A stretch of 64,000 bases of DNA from JBGPTF01 sp041490445 (GTDB lineage Bacteria > Acidobacteriota > Terriglobia > Acidiferrales > UBA7541). Positions within the stretch are counted from its first letter, which is position 1; every line of letters begins with the position of its first letter. The stretch lies in contig JBGPTF010000001.1 of the NCBI GenBank assembly GCA_041490445.1, positions 62,001 to 126,000 of the forward strand, given 5' to 3'. The notes under the pieces are model-generated. The model did no database searches and was not told the DNA's origin. It saw only the letters and a program-made list of their open reading frames with translations. Of the stretch, positions 53,009 to 61,887 are shown piece by piece. Both the position numbers and the translations under genes were made by a program.

Positions 53009-56000
53009 CTACCATTTCAGCTTGGTGGCGGGATCACCGAACAGAATCCACGTATGGCGAATATCCGGGTCGGTCACAGCTTTCTTGGCCACGATCGTAG
53101 CCTGGCCGATTGTCAGCGTGTTTCCGGAGAGATTGCCGACCAGCGCTGTATCCAATGCAGCTTGGCCCGCCGGATCGGTCAACCCCGAAGATGCCCAGAC
53201 GGCAACCGCACCTCCCTTTCGAGCAAGCAGCAAAGCTTCGCCTAAGCTCTCCGTGTACAGATCCTGGAAATAGCCGTTCAAGCATGTCATTGTGACCACG
53301 AATGACAAGTGCGAGCCGTTCGTGAGGGTGCCTGCCTCCTCCGAGGTCAGTAAATTCCCTTGCCACAACTCAACCGAGCCATGGCCGACGTAATTCACCA
53401 GCGTTTGCCCTTCGTTCAGTTTCGCGAGTAGCGTGCGATTGGCTGTAGCATCGTCCATTTGCCCCCGCAGGATCTCGGTCACCTGCGCATTGCTGGGAAG
53501 CAAGGACTTGATTTGAGAGCTAACGGCCTCGAAGTTGAGGTTATTATCGTGGTCGGTCACAAGCAGCACATTCATCGCTCCGATTCCCGTCCCATTCCCC
53601 TGCTCATATCCTACGATCTTCGACACCACGGCCTGCGCATCCGCCACGCTGCGAACTGGCAGCCGCCCGATGGGAATCTCCGGCACCCCGTCACCGTCGG
53701 CGTCGACATACCAATCGTCCGACGCCGTCTTCAGAAACGAGGTCTCCACCAGCTTCGTCGGTTGGAAATCGAAGTCGCCGAGCCCGAGATAGTTTCGTGG
53801 ATCAAAGCTCGCATCCCCGACCAGCAATACAAATCGAGGAGGGTTCACCCAGTTTGTGCTGGCCGCGGCGAGAAAATTTTTGATTGCAGCCGGATCTTTG
53901 GCGCCGAAGGTAAACTCGTCGTAAATGTCTTGGGCATCCACGATTGCCGCCGACAACCCTTGTTGTTCCCGCAAGGCCTGCAGTGGCTTCAGGCTGTCGA
54001 GGAAGGCCGCGTTGCTAAGGATGACTTCGTCGAATCCGCGCCCAGTCTCGTGCCAGTTCGAGGGATGGTTCGGTATAACCGTGAATGGCGTCTGGATGCT
54101 GGCTTCGGAAAACGCCAACAGAGTGCGGTTCCCTGCGCCCTGGACAGAGATCGCGATCCGGTAGCCCGCTCCTTCGCGGCGAATCACTCCCGGCAGCGCC
54201 TCGATGTTCTCCTGGTCAGTGATGTCCATCACGCGAATCCGTGGATCACTGAAGCCATGAAGCGTCAATGCCTGTCCGCCCGGCGCGGTACATTCCAATG
54301 CATCGCCATCGGCAGTGAATGAATGCCAGTAGGTCAGTCGGACGTGATCCACCAGGCTCACATCTGTATCCCCACCTCCGCCGGTCAACATGACCTGGTT
54401 CGGGCCTTCGTGCAGCCAGGCTTGCGGAATCTGTGTCGTGGTGATTCCCCGTTCTTGCCCCGAGAAGACTGGCGACTGGATCGTGAACCCATTGAGCTGT
54501 ATCGAAACCTGATGCGGTCCGTCCGTAGCCCCCTGCAGGGCAACCTCCAGTTGAGCCTCACCCGGTGCTGACCCGGCCAGATGCTGAACATTGAGGATTT
54601 GCTGTATCGGATTGGCCGAGATTACCGGGCCGAAGAAGCTCTCCGCGTCGCCGTTCTTCAACGCAGCGAAATAGACACTCCGATCCTTTCGCTCCACCGC
54701 AAAGGAGAAGCTCGATGAGATCTGGCCGAACTGGAAGGCTCCGCCGAGATCAGCTTCCGGAAGTTTCGGTGGCAACTGTCCGCCGAGATCTAGCTGTCCG
54801 CCGAGCCTGAAAGGAAGCGGCCCAGTGCGGGGAACGATAGGCCCCTGAACACCCGGCTGGGATTCTCCCCCCGTCACCCGCTTCCCGGGTTGCGTTCCCG
54901 CAATGAGCCAGTAAGTGTGAGTGTCGGTCCAAGGCGTGTCGAGTCCGAGACCGTAAAACTCGATGGCATCCTGCGGCCCAAGCAATCCATTTGTTCCGCC
55001 GCGAACGATGATCGGTATCTCTTGGCCGTCCATGAAGAGCTGAAGGTTGCGTGGATTCACATTTGGATTCAGCCCCGCAGCAACCAGCGCTGGCTGCGTG
55101 ACGCGATACCAGCCCTCGTTGCGGACCCCGATCTTTACGGCTGGGCCCGCTGCCAGCGCCCACTGCGTCTGAAGCTGGGCTGCGGTCGTCCGCAGGTTCA
55201 CTGGCAGGCGTGCCGGCCCACCCGGCAGCGTCTGGCCCTGGTCTGGGTTCACCTGCGAAGGCGCTGCTGTCCCGGTCGCTGGAAACACCGCAGCGCCCGG
55301 CTGAGGCCGCATTCCCAGCCCTCTCAAGAGCGGCGCTGGAGACAACGCGGGCGGCGCTGAACCAATCTCGGCACCGACCGGAGTCACAGGGCCATGCAAA
55401 GTGTGCTGGCCGTTCAGATCCACATCCTCGAGCCAATACTGGGGGGGTGGGCTGTTGGGCGACAAAACATCTCGCCATGCATAACTGCGGCCCGCCCTCA
55501 ACGTCGTTGTTGCGCCGGCAAACAGTGCGGATCCAGCAACCAGAGACGGTGTCACCTCCACCCGCTGACTGCCCGACTCGCGGTAGAGGTAGAATCCCAG
55601 GTTGTGCGACTCAAACCCAGTCCGCCACCGCACGAGGACTTGTCCGCCCTGGTACTCGGTGGCCGTGAAAGAGGAAAGCTTTACTTCCGTGGGCGTTGCA
55701 GATTTTAGCGCGAGGATCTGTCCGACTCCGACGTCGGCATTACTCGCTGCCGTCGCCGTTTTCGTCCCGGTGGCTCCGACGGCCCCCTGTAGGGCGTAGT
55801 TCATACACATTGATTCCCCGGTTGCGGCTTGAGGAGGTTCGGAGGCTACGTCCACAGCCTTTGTCATGCCTGCCGGCGCGGCCCAGGTCGCGGAAGACGA
55901 AAAACTGTGCGCGGTGACGATCATGTCGTTTTGGACCGTAGTGTTGATGCTGGGCGTGGCAAAAGTCACTCCGCTGGGATCCGCCTGGCCGTTGTTGGCA

Positions 56001-56473
56001 TCGATGGGACTCGCAGTATTCACGCCGGAAAAACTAAGGATGCCGCCGACCGAACCGGTCGAGGTGTTGAAAGTCCAGGAGTAATTCGCCGGCTCGCCTG
56101 CCCCAGCGACACGGGAATAGATGGCTTGCGCGTTCGAGTTCGTCAGAGCTTGATTCACTCGCAGGACCAGCGTCCAGCCAGCCGGGGCAGTGATGGTCGC
56201 CGTCGAGGGCCTGACGGCGATGGCCGCGATCATGACATCGTTCAGAACCGTGCCCGCAGGCCGAGCGACGGTAAGGGTCAAAGTCCCCGACGGCGCGCTC
56301 CCCGAGGATGCCGCGCGAAACGTGATCACCTGGGCGCGAGCGGACGGCGCCATCAATAGGCTCGCCGCACACAGGCTGGCCAGCGGAAGAAGTGGGACCA
56401 TCCTCACGGCGAGATGGCCAAGGTGGGTGAGAATCCTCCACGCGCCACCATCGCCACGGGCGCGGAGACTCAT
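53009..56473 (-). CDS. Large secreted C25 (gingipain-like) cysteine peptidase
   Basis: About 1154 residues. A signal segment (LLPLASLCAASLLMAPSARA) leads into two beta-rich domains with an Ig/fibronectin look, then a C-terminal C25 caspase-fold domain (about the last 400 residues): VGDASFDPRNYLGL, DGDGVPEIPIGRLPV, catalytic His in LVNYVGHGS and catalytic Cys in TMTCLNGYF. It cleaves after basic or other residues outside the cell. There is no obvious C-terminal sorting domain. ATG at 56515 and 56401 are alternative starts. It lies downstream of the peptide-modification cassette on the same strand, 290 bases away. Confidence 0.88.
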   Translation of the reverse strand: MSLRARGDGGAWRILTHLGHLAVRMVPLLPLASLCAASLLMAPSARAQVITFRAASSGSAPSGTLTLTVARPAGTVLNDVMIAAIAVRPSTATITAPAGWTLVLRVNQALTNSNAQAIYSRVAGAGEPANYSWTFNTSTGSVGGILSFSGVNTASPIDANNGQADPSGVTFATPSINTTVQNDMIVTAHSFSSSATWAAPAGMTKAVDVASEPPQAATGESMCMNYALQGAVGATGTKTATAASNADVGVGQILALKSATPTEVKLSSFTATEYQGGQVLVRWRTGFESHNLGFYLYRESGSQRVEVTPSLVAGSALFAGATTTLRAGRSYAWRDVLSPNSPPPQYWLEDVDLNGQHTLHGPVTPVGAEIGSAPPALSPAPLLRGLGMRPQPGAAVFPATGTAAPSQVNPDQGQTLPGGPARLPVNLRTTAAQLQTQWALAAGPAVKIGVRNEGWYRVTQPALVAAGLNPNVNPRNLQLFMDGQEIPIIVRGGTNGLLGPQDAIEFYGLGLDTPWTDTHTYWLIAGTQPGKRVTGGESQPGVQGPIVPRTGPLPFRLGGQLDLGGQLPPKLPEADLGGAFQFGQISSSFSFAVERKDRSVYFAALKNGDAESFFGPVISANPIQQILNVQHLAGSAPGEAQLEVALQGATDGPHQVSIQLNGFTIQSPVFSGQERGITTTQIPQAWLHEGPNQVMLTGGGGDTDVSLVDHVRLTYWHSFTADGDALECTAPGGQALTLHGFSDPRIRVMDITDQENIEALPGVIRREGAGYRIAISVQGAGNRTLLAFSEASIQTPFTVIPNHPSNWHETGRGFDEVILSNAAFLDSLKPLQALREQQGLSAAIVDAQDIYDEFTFGAKDPAAIKNFLAAASTNWVNPPRFVLLVGDASFDPRNYLGLGDFDFQPTKLVETSFLKTASDDWYVDADGDGVPEIPIGRLPVRSVADAQAVVSKIVGYEQGNGTGIGAMNVLLVTDHDNNLNFEAVSSQIKSLLPSNAQVTEILRGQMDDATANRTLLAKLNEGQTLVNYVGHGSVELWQGNLLTSEEAGTLTNGSHLSFVVTMTCLNGYFQDLYTESLGEALLLARKGGAVAVWASSGLTDPAGQAALDTALVGNLSGNTLTIGQATIVAKKAVTDPDIRHTWILFGDPATKLKW

Positions 56474-56804
56474 CTCAGGTTCAATCCTCGCACAGTCGGA
56501 ACGTTTGCCGCGCATGGGAGGGCTTCTCCTGCGGGAGTCCGCAACGCATCGCCGGCGACAGAAGGAGACCGCTGTTTTCTTCCGATGTAGTTGGCCTCTT
56601 CAAACTAAGGGACGACCCGGAAATCACTCTAGCGCATGTTCTCCGTGACACGAGCGCGGAATCCCCCTAGGTGTTTCGGCTGAGTCAACGCCTTGTTCCA
56701 CACCTTGAACAATGTGCACACCCACAACTCAGAGTCCAAGTTCCCCCACCGAGGGAACCACTGAACCCGGCAAGGAACTGTGTCAGTCGGGGACGGCGTC
56801 AGAA

Positions 56805-57287
56805 TCAGCTCCTTGAACTCATCCGCCTCTTCAGCCGGGAAGCAAAGGCGTGCAGGCCTCCCCGTATCTTCGCTTCCACGCCAGCCAAGTCAATTTGCTG
56901 GCCCGCCCGCTCGACGGATTGGACCTTGCCCAATACCTGTTCGGGCTGCACAGGCCGGTCGCACGAATCGGATGCGTCGCCACGCAAGCGTAAGCAAAAG
57001 ATGCGGCCGGATTTCCGCCGGACACCTTCGACGCGATGGGCGATTACTCCTCTTTCCGAGCGGTACAGAACAATATCTCCGCGTTTGATCTCAGCCGGCG
57101 CCACTGGGACGACGGTGACCATTTCTCCGTGCCGGATGGTGGGATACATGCTTCTTCCGGAGGCTCGAAAACGAAGGCTGCAACCCGTGGACAGTAGGCC
57201 TGCGCTCACCTCTGCGAAGGAACGCGGACTAGGGATTCGAGGCGGGGGCGTGTTTCCCAAGCTCACGACTAGCACTCCGTTACTCAA
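56805..57287 (-). CDS. S24/S26 signal-peptidase-like protein in the radical SAM cassette
   Basis: About 160 residues. The catalytic Ser is in RASGRSMYPTIRHGE, followed by KRGDIVLYRSERGVIAHRV. His in the place of the usual Lys gives a Ser/His arrangement like SipW and the ER signal peptidase. No membrane helix is visible, unlike most signal peptidases. It starts inside the kinase-like gene (TTG at 57287; GTG at 57275 is possible). In this cassette it may cleave the leader of the modified peptide (inference). Confidence 0.75.
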   Translation of the reverse strand: MSNGVLVVSLGNTPPPRIPSPRSFAEVSAGLLSTGCSLRFRASGRSMYPTIRHGEMVTVVPVAPAEIKRGDIVLYRSERGVIAHRVEGVRRKSGRIFCLRLRGDASDSCDRPVQPEQVLGKVQSVERAGQQIDLAGVEAKIRGGLHAFASRLKRRMSSRS

Positions 57288-58206
57288 CCTCTCTCTTTTT
57301 GAGCATCGCTACGACGCTCTGATCCGGCAAGAAGCTGAGTTCGTAGCATGGAATCGAGCTCACGACTTCTTCAAAGAAGGCGAGCGTGAAATCAATCCCC
57401 TCCGAATTGAAGAAAGGAAGAAAGCTGCAGGCACACAATCGCGCCACCGCTTCAGCCGCCCGCTGCGGAATTACTCGATTGTGCGAACCATGGCGCAGGA
57501 AATAGATTCGCTTTAAAGGCGCGCAGGCCGGTGATGCCAGCCGTCCTTCGCCGTGCCAGGGTGTGCCGTAGATCCTAACGGATTGTCCTTGATTCCTCAA
57601 AATGACCCGGTCGTCGCTGAGAATCTGTACGCCTTCTTCGTTTTGCCACAACCGGGCCATCGTGGTCTTGCCTGCGCCGGACTGGCCGAGGAATAAGTGG
57701 CCATTCCCCCCGCGATCGATGATCCCCGCGGCATGAACTTCCGCACCTCGCCCCCGCGCCAGGAGATTGATCATCAGCAGTTCGTCGAGCGGGTATTCCA
57801 GAGGATAGGCCGGCTGGCCGCGTGGAGAACATCGCGGGTGGAGATAGACGTCTCCAGACGTGAAATCGGAAGCGAATCGCGCAATCTTATAGGGGACAGG
57901 GCCGAACACCGGAGAGACGAACCGAAAGACGCAGCGTTCCTCCTGCCGATAGAGTTGCCATAGGGCGCCGGAGTCGAAGACCCTGTCACCGCTGGCTGTT
58001 TCGGTGAGATCCGCAAATGCTACCCGCACTTCTACATCGGGGTCGGTCGCGTTGACCAGAAACTTGGCAGTCGCCTCGGAGACTTCCCATTTCATTCCGG
58101 GGTCTTGGCAGACGATCGCTGTGGAGATCCCCGCAATTCTGATGCACTCCCTGACCGCGCGTCCGTCGAAGCTTTCTAACTCACTGATCGCAAGGCGCTC
58201 AGCCAC
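57280..58206 (-). CDS. HPr-kinase-like P-loop protein
   Basis: A 308-residue protein. The C-terminal half has Walker A FLGQSGAGKTTMARLW, a downstream DDRVIL motif and GTPWHGEG, the pattern of HPr kinase/phosphorylase-like proteins found beside radical SAM peptide genes. The N-terminal half is of unknown fold. GTG at 58206 follows AAGGTGA. It lies 11 bases after the peptide gene. It may phosphorylate the precursor, or assist in modification as in lasso-type clusters (inference). Confidence 0.8.
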   Translation of the reverse strand: MAERLAISELESFDGRAVRECIRIAGISTAIVCQDPGMKWEVSEATAKFLVNATDPDVEVRVAFADLTETASGDRVFDSGALWQLYRQEERCVFRFVSPVFGPVPYKIARFASDFTSGDVYLHPRCSPRGQPAYPLEYPLDELLMINLLARGRGAEVHAAGIIDRGGNGHLFLGQSGAGKTTMARLWQNEEGVQILSDDRVILRNQGQSVRIYGTPWHGEGRLASPACAPLKRIYFLRHGSHNRVIPQRAAEAVARLCACSFLPFFNSEGIDFTLAFFEEVVSSIPCYELSFLPDQSVVAMLKKREVE

Positions 58207-58217
58207 GAATCATCACC

Positions 58218-58403
58218 TTAGCTGCCCTGCGTGAAGCAGGGACCTGCCGGGCTGCAGTTTCCGCCGGAGCTCGGGCCGGACACACCCGACATTTTGCAGT
58301 TTCCCAGGACCGCTTCCTCAGGCCGCAAGTCAACCCGAGTCAAGTCTGGCTTCAGATATGGCTTTCGCTGATCTAGACTCTCCTGTTCTGGCCCCTTATA
58401 CAT
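58218..58403 (-). CDS. Probable modified-peptide (RiPP) precursor
   Basis: A 61-residue peptide starting with ATG at 58403 behind GGAG. The N-terminal part is a charged leader (KPYLKPDLTRVDLRPEEAVL). Then come GNCKMSGVSGPSSGGN, and the C-terminal CSPAGPCFTQGS: three cysteines in a Gly/Ser/Pro-rich tail ending in Ser. Position directly between a radical SAM/SPASM enzyme and an HPr-kinase-like protein, with PqqD upstream, makes it the likely substrate. The PEEAVL...C pattern recalls short peptides next to similar enzymes, from memory and unverified. Confidence 0.72.
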   Translation of the reverse strand: MYKGPEQESLDQRKPYLKPDLTRVDLRPEEAVLGNCKMSGVSGPSSGGNCSPAGPCFTQGS

Positions 58404-58430
58404 CAGCGATCTCCATTCTCAATTGACACC

Positions 58431-59744
58431 TTACTCCGCATGTATTTCTTCGATTCTCTCGTGCGCACTGGACATGCCGCACGAAGAACAGCCACCAGTG
58501 GAGCAGCCGATAGACTCGCTCCTCGATTGAAGAATAGGAAGAACTTCGTTCGGGAGATCGGAGTCCGCCTGCTTCCAGGAGCCGTCCCGAAGCGACGCCG
58601 CGGAACGCATCAAACTTGAGTAACCCCTGCCGCCTTCACAGTATTCGCAATTCCCGTGAGGCGGCACAGGAAAACCAATCACGTGGGCTCGCAAATGGGC
58701 CACCTGGCAGAGAAAATCCACGGGTTTCTCGGGCTGCCCGTTCTCTAATTCCCCGTTCGCGGGGCACATTCCGCAAACCGCCTTGATTTGACAGGCAGAG
58801 CACTTTGTGAGCATGGTGATTTTCTTGCGCCGGACACTCAAGAGAAATCCTTCCCACCCGTCCCGGAATGATCCTTTGCGCAGATCGTAAGAATCAAAAT
58901 GCGAAAGCACGCAGATGCTCATTCTCCCCTGCGGATCAATCGCAAACGAATCGATCCCTCCGCCACAGTGGTACACCTCGGGATTCTGTTCAGGCGCATG
59001 CAACGGACCCTGGAAACGCTTCGCGAATCCCTTCCACTCGGACACGCGCTTCGGATCCTGCAAATCAAGCGCGACGACCTCCTCCGGGGTGAGCCGCACC
59101 GCCAGTGGACTCTGCGAGCAGTCGATCCGCGGACTCATCATGGCGTCAAACTTGAATTCCAATCCGAGCTCTTCTTCTGCGAATTGCTTCATTTCCTGAA
59201 TCTCGTGCTGGTTGATCGTTACCGCAACGGTCTTTAACTTCAGCGGAAGGCCCCGCTCCATCAGAAGCCTGATCCCTCGCATGCACCGCTCATAGGAGCC
59301 GGGAATGCCGGTGAGCTGCTCGTAGGTTCTCTTCGTGCGGCCGTAGAGCGTGATTTCAATCGAGAATGGACGCCACTGGACGAGATAGTCCGCCACTTTC
59401 GGCGTGATCAACGTTCCGTTGGTGAAGAGCGTGATCAGCAATCCCTTTTTCTTCGCATAGGTATAAATGTCGAGGAAATCTCTCCGTGCGAAAATCTCGC
59501 CGCCGGTGTACAGGAGCCACAAACAACCCGCCTCGGCTATTTCATCAAGGATGCGGCAATGCTCTTCATAGGTGAGCTCGCTGCGCCGCGCGTCCTGGTC
59601 GCCCATGGGGAGATTGTTGTAGCAGTGCGCGCAGGTCAGCGGACACCGTCTGGTTACCTCAATTGTCCCGTGGAGAGGAACGCGCTTGGCGCGTACTTGC
59701 TGCTGAAGTCGCGCGCTGAATTCTGCGTAGGACAGCGTTCCCAA
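58431..59744 (-). CDS. Radical SAM/SPASM peptide-modifying enzyme
   Basis: A 437-residue enzyme. The SAM cluster motif is CPLTCAHCYN near residue 34, and YTGGEIF is the GGE motif. The SPASM domain (about 270-370) has further Cys ligands: YHCGGGIDSF, SICVLSHF, KCSACQIKAVCGMCP and FLCQVAH. An additional Cys-rich tail (GNCEYC and GCSTGGCSSC) is unusual. It should generate the 5'-deoxyadenosyl radical to crosslink or epimerise the precursor. It starts three bases after the PqqD-like gene. Confidence 0.92.
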   Translation of the reverse strand: MGTLSYAEFSARLQQQVRAKRVPLHGTIEVTRRCPLTCAHCYNNLPMGDQDARRSELTYEEHCRILDEIAEAGCLWLLYTGGEIFARRDFLDIYTYAKKKGLLITLFTNGTLITPKVADYLVQWRPFSIEITLYGRTKRTYEQLTGIPGSYERCMRGIRLLMERGLPLKLKTVAVTINQHEIQEMKQFAEEELGLEFKFDAMMSPRIDCSQSPLAVRLTPEEVVALDLQDPKRVSEWKGFAKRFQGPLHAPEQNPEVYHCGGGIDSFAIDPQGRMSICVLSHFDSYDLRKGSFRDGWEGFLLSVRRKKITMLTKCSACQIKAVCGMCPANGELENGQPEKPVDFLCQVAHLRAHVIGFPVPPHGNCEYCEGGRGYSSLMRSAASLRDGSWKQADSDLPNEVLPILQSRSESIGCSTGGCSSCGMSSAHERIEEIHAE

Positions 59745-59747
59745 GGA

Positions 59748-60044
59748 CTAGTCCCCTGCTTCCGAGGAGCGGCCAATCAACCCTGCGCCCTCCAACGAGC
59801 CGAGAAACTGGAGAGCGTCTTTCTCCGCCTCTTCCGCCGAAACGTGAAATTCCGCCGCGATTGCCTGCGTGATCCGATCCAGCGGAGTCTGGCCGTCCAG
59901 CAGTCCCCAGATCAGTGTCCCTGTTTCGTTCAAAGTGAATACGGAATCCAGTTGAGCGACGTTGGAGGTGACGGGAACAAGAATGGTCTCGCCTGCGATG
60001 CAGCGGCCGACGAAGGAGGGATTCTTCCGATAGCACTGGCTCAT
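59748..60044 (-). CDS. PqqD-like peptide chaperone (RRE domain)
   Basis: A 98-residue PqqD-family protein, the recognition element that presents a precursor's leader to a radical SAM enzyme. The pattern VFTLNETGTLIWGLLDGQTP, then VSAEEAEKDALQFLGSLEGAG matches the family. ATG at 60044 follows GGAG. It is first in the cassette, ahead of the radical SAM gene, so its promoter lies in 60045-60212. Confidence 0.85.
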   Translation of the reverse strand: MSQCYRKNPSFVGRCIAGETILVPVTSNVAQLDSVFTLNETGTLIWGLLDGQTPLDRITQAIAAEFHVSAEEAEKDALQFLGSLEGAGLIGRSSEAGD

Positions 60045-60212
60045 GTCCCAACTCCAATAGAAACCAGTGCTATGAGCCTTCGGGGCGCCATACGGACGAA
60101 GCAATTTACACACCTGGTCGCGCAGGCGTCAAGGTAAGAATCCCGGCGCCCAAGCCCTCTTGATTGATCAAGCGGTGCCACGGTCGTGCATAGCCGAGAG
60201 GTGCCACCAGCT

Positions 60213-60731
60213 ATGGCCCGTGGTAAAATTCGCCCCGTGAAAACAAAGCTCCACATAGCGGAAGCAGCCTATCAAAGACTTATCTCTCACGTGAATCGAA
60301 AGCAGTGGTGGCACGTGCCGCCAGTGGACCCGGACGCCTATAAGAAACGTGGGAAGTTTTTGGCGTCCAGCTTCGCGGAAGCCGAGTTTTGGGGTCGGCC
60401 TCTCGATGAGCCTCAGAAAGTCACGATCGGAAGGCCGCTCGTTGGCGATGAAAAAACAATTTCAAAAGTGCTTGGCGTTCCTCCGCAGCACGAGGGCATG
60501 ACCCTGGAGGAAATTGCTGAGCACGACTCTCGTTGGCGGAACACTGCACTGGCCAAGGGCTTCGATGCCATCGTCCTGATGGCCCCGAAAGCGTTTGCCA
60601 AATTCAGGGCCAATGGCGAGCTACCGCGCAGCTTGGAATTAAACATTCTGAACTTCAGTGTGAAGGGTAAGGGCCAATTGACCGAAAAGGGGCGGATTTT
60701 GAGGATCTGCTCATCGGCTCCGCAGCCTTAA
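60213..60731 (+). CDS. Hypothetical protein, possible ADP-ribosyltransferase-like fold
   Basis: A 172-residue protein with ATG at 60213 behind GAGAGGTG at a wide spacing; GTG at 60237 is also possible. It has RKQWWHVPPVDPDAYKKRGK, FAEAEFWGRP, and a C-terminal KGFDAIVLMAPKAF followed by SLELNILNF. That order is loosely like mono-ADP-ribosyltransferase-type folds, but I cannot establish it. Its function is unknown. It diverges from the PqqD-like gene and overlaps the next, opposite gene by about 20 bases at the tail. Confidence 0.6.
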   Translation: MARGKIRPVKTKLHIAEAAYQRLISHVNRKQWWHVPPVDPDAYKKRGKFLASSFAEAEFWGRPLDEPQKVTIGRPLVGDEKTISKVLGVPPQHEGMTLEEIAEHDSRWRNTALAKGFDAIVLMAPKAFAKFRANGELPRSLELNILNFSVKGKGQLTEKGRILRICSSAPQP

Positions 60732-60980
60732 GTCCTCCAGAGTCATCCCCTCGTAGCGGTCTACCCTATGCTCTGGATGGTCTCGTTCTACAAGTTGGGT
60801 GAGCAGTGCCGCCGCCTCCTGCTTATCCGCATCGCTTGCGTTCCTATCACCCCACGCGATGTACTCGGTTTCTTTTCCGGATGGGCACAATGAGCATCTG
60901 ATTCTCGCGATTTGCACGGAGAAATAGCCATAACCGGCCGATATGGCGCGCCTCGCCATTCCAAACAAGAATGTCCCCAT
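60711..60980 (-). CDS. Small hypothetical protein
   Basis: An 89-residue protein with a strong AGGAGG seven bases before its ATG at 60980. It has a CSLCPSGK cysteine pair, then a charged part (VERDHPEHRVDRYEGMTLED). The ribosome binding site and composition support it being real. It converges with the gene at 60213. Its function is unknown. Confidence 0.6.
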   Translation of the reverse strand: MGTFLFGMARRAISAGYGYFSVQIARIRCSLCPSGKETEYIAWGDRNASDADKQEAAALLTQLVERDHPEHRVDRYEGMTLEDLRLRSR

Positions 60981-61029
60981 CGCAGTCCTCCTGATCCTCC
61001 GTCACTAAGAGCCCAGCAGGGATTCCAAG

Positions 61030-61887
61030 CTATATCCGCAGTGGACGCGCCGCACCGGCGAAATCCCGGAATACGTCCACCGCCGTCTCAAACCTTGTTC
61101 GCAATTCTCGGTCCCGCGCAATGGCCGCCGCGCGATTCCGAGGCTTGTGGCCCGCTTCGTTGCGAACGTCAGTTAACGCAGCAACGCGAATTACCAGACC
61201 CTTCTTCATTTTGACTGGCAGCGCAGTGAAATCTGCCCGGCTGATGATTGTTTCCATGATGGTTGCCCAAGGGTCTTTGTCGACTTTGAATGTTGGTGGG
61301 CCACTCGCCTTGCGTGTCCACCAGTTCTTGCTGCGTATCTTTCTTGCGAGTCGACGCGAAAGCCCTTCGATCTCATCGTAAACAAGGGAGCAGCCTTTTG
61401 CCGGGTCACCGTTCCTAAACGTAGTCTCAGCGGTCGACAGAACTGACCGATAACGCGGCGGAAACTGCCTATGGTCCTCTGATCGCACGCCCAAGAGAGA
61501 CAGCAGTAGAGCCTCATGAATAACAATGCATCTATTCGATATGACTTCTAAGGCTCCGACTCCTTTTTTTCGTGACTCGTCTATGTTTTTCTTGTACTCC
61601 GTTGCTGAGATTCCTTCCGGAAAGGCAACATACATCTTGACCGGCAGACAATTTGTGACGCAATGCAATACGACGCTATCGAGGGAGCGCAGGTACGGAG
61701 CTTCGCTAACCTCTACCCAAATATCGTGATATTCAGGTGTAACGGTCTGCAAGGTGGGTCGATAATCGATGGCATTGCTCACGGGCTCCTCTACCTTGAA
61801 TCTCGAAAGACCTCGGTCTCCTCTGAAGAAACGGACTACCGCTTCCGCTGCTGGGTGCAGTTGGGTTGGCAGTACTCGGAAGTTCAA
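61030..61887 (-). CDS. Hypothetical protein with a HEPN-like R-x4-H motif
   Basis: A 285-residue cytoplasmic protein of no recognised family. The middle has HDIWVEVSE and a long helix-forming segment; near the C-terminus (about residue 250) is LTDVRNEAGHKPRNR, an R-x4-H motif of the HEPN ribonuclease type, followed by a helix. The start is TTG at 61887, overlapping the ParB-like stop by three bases, with GAGGAAG upstream, so translation is coupled. It is the last gene of a methylase-ParB-HEPN operon. The HEPN reading is an inference from the motif and helical context. Confidence 0.65.
   Translation of the reverse strand: MNFRVLPTQLHPAAEAVVRFFRGDRGLSRFKVEEPVSNAIDYRPTLQTVTPEYHDIWVEVSEAPYLRSLDSVVLHCVTNCLPVKMYVAFPEGISATEYKKNIDESRKKGVGALEVISNRCIVIHEALLLSLLGVRSEDHRQFPPRYRSVLSTAETTFRNGDPAKGCSLVYDEIEGLSRRLARKIRSKNWWTRKASGPPTFKVDKDPWATIMETIISRADFTALPVKMKKGLVIRVAALTDVRNEAGHKPRNRAAAIARDRELRTRFETAVDVFRDFAGAARPLRI

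Noticed and set aside
53459..56359. Long plus-strand frames inside the C25 protease gene
   Set aside because: Antisense shadows of a strong coding region in GC-rich DNA.
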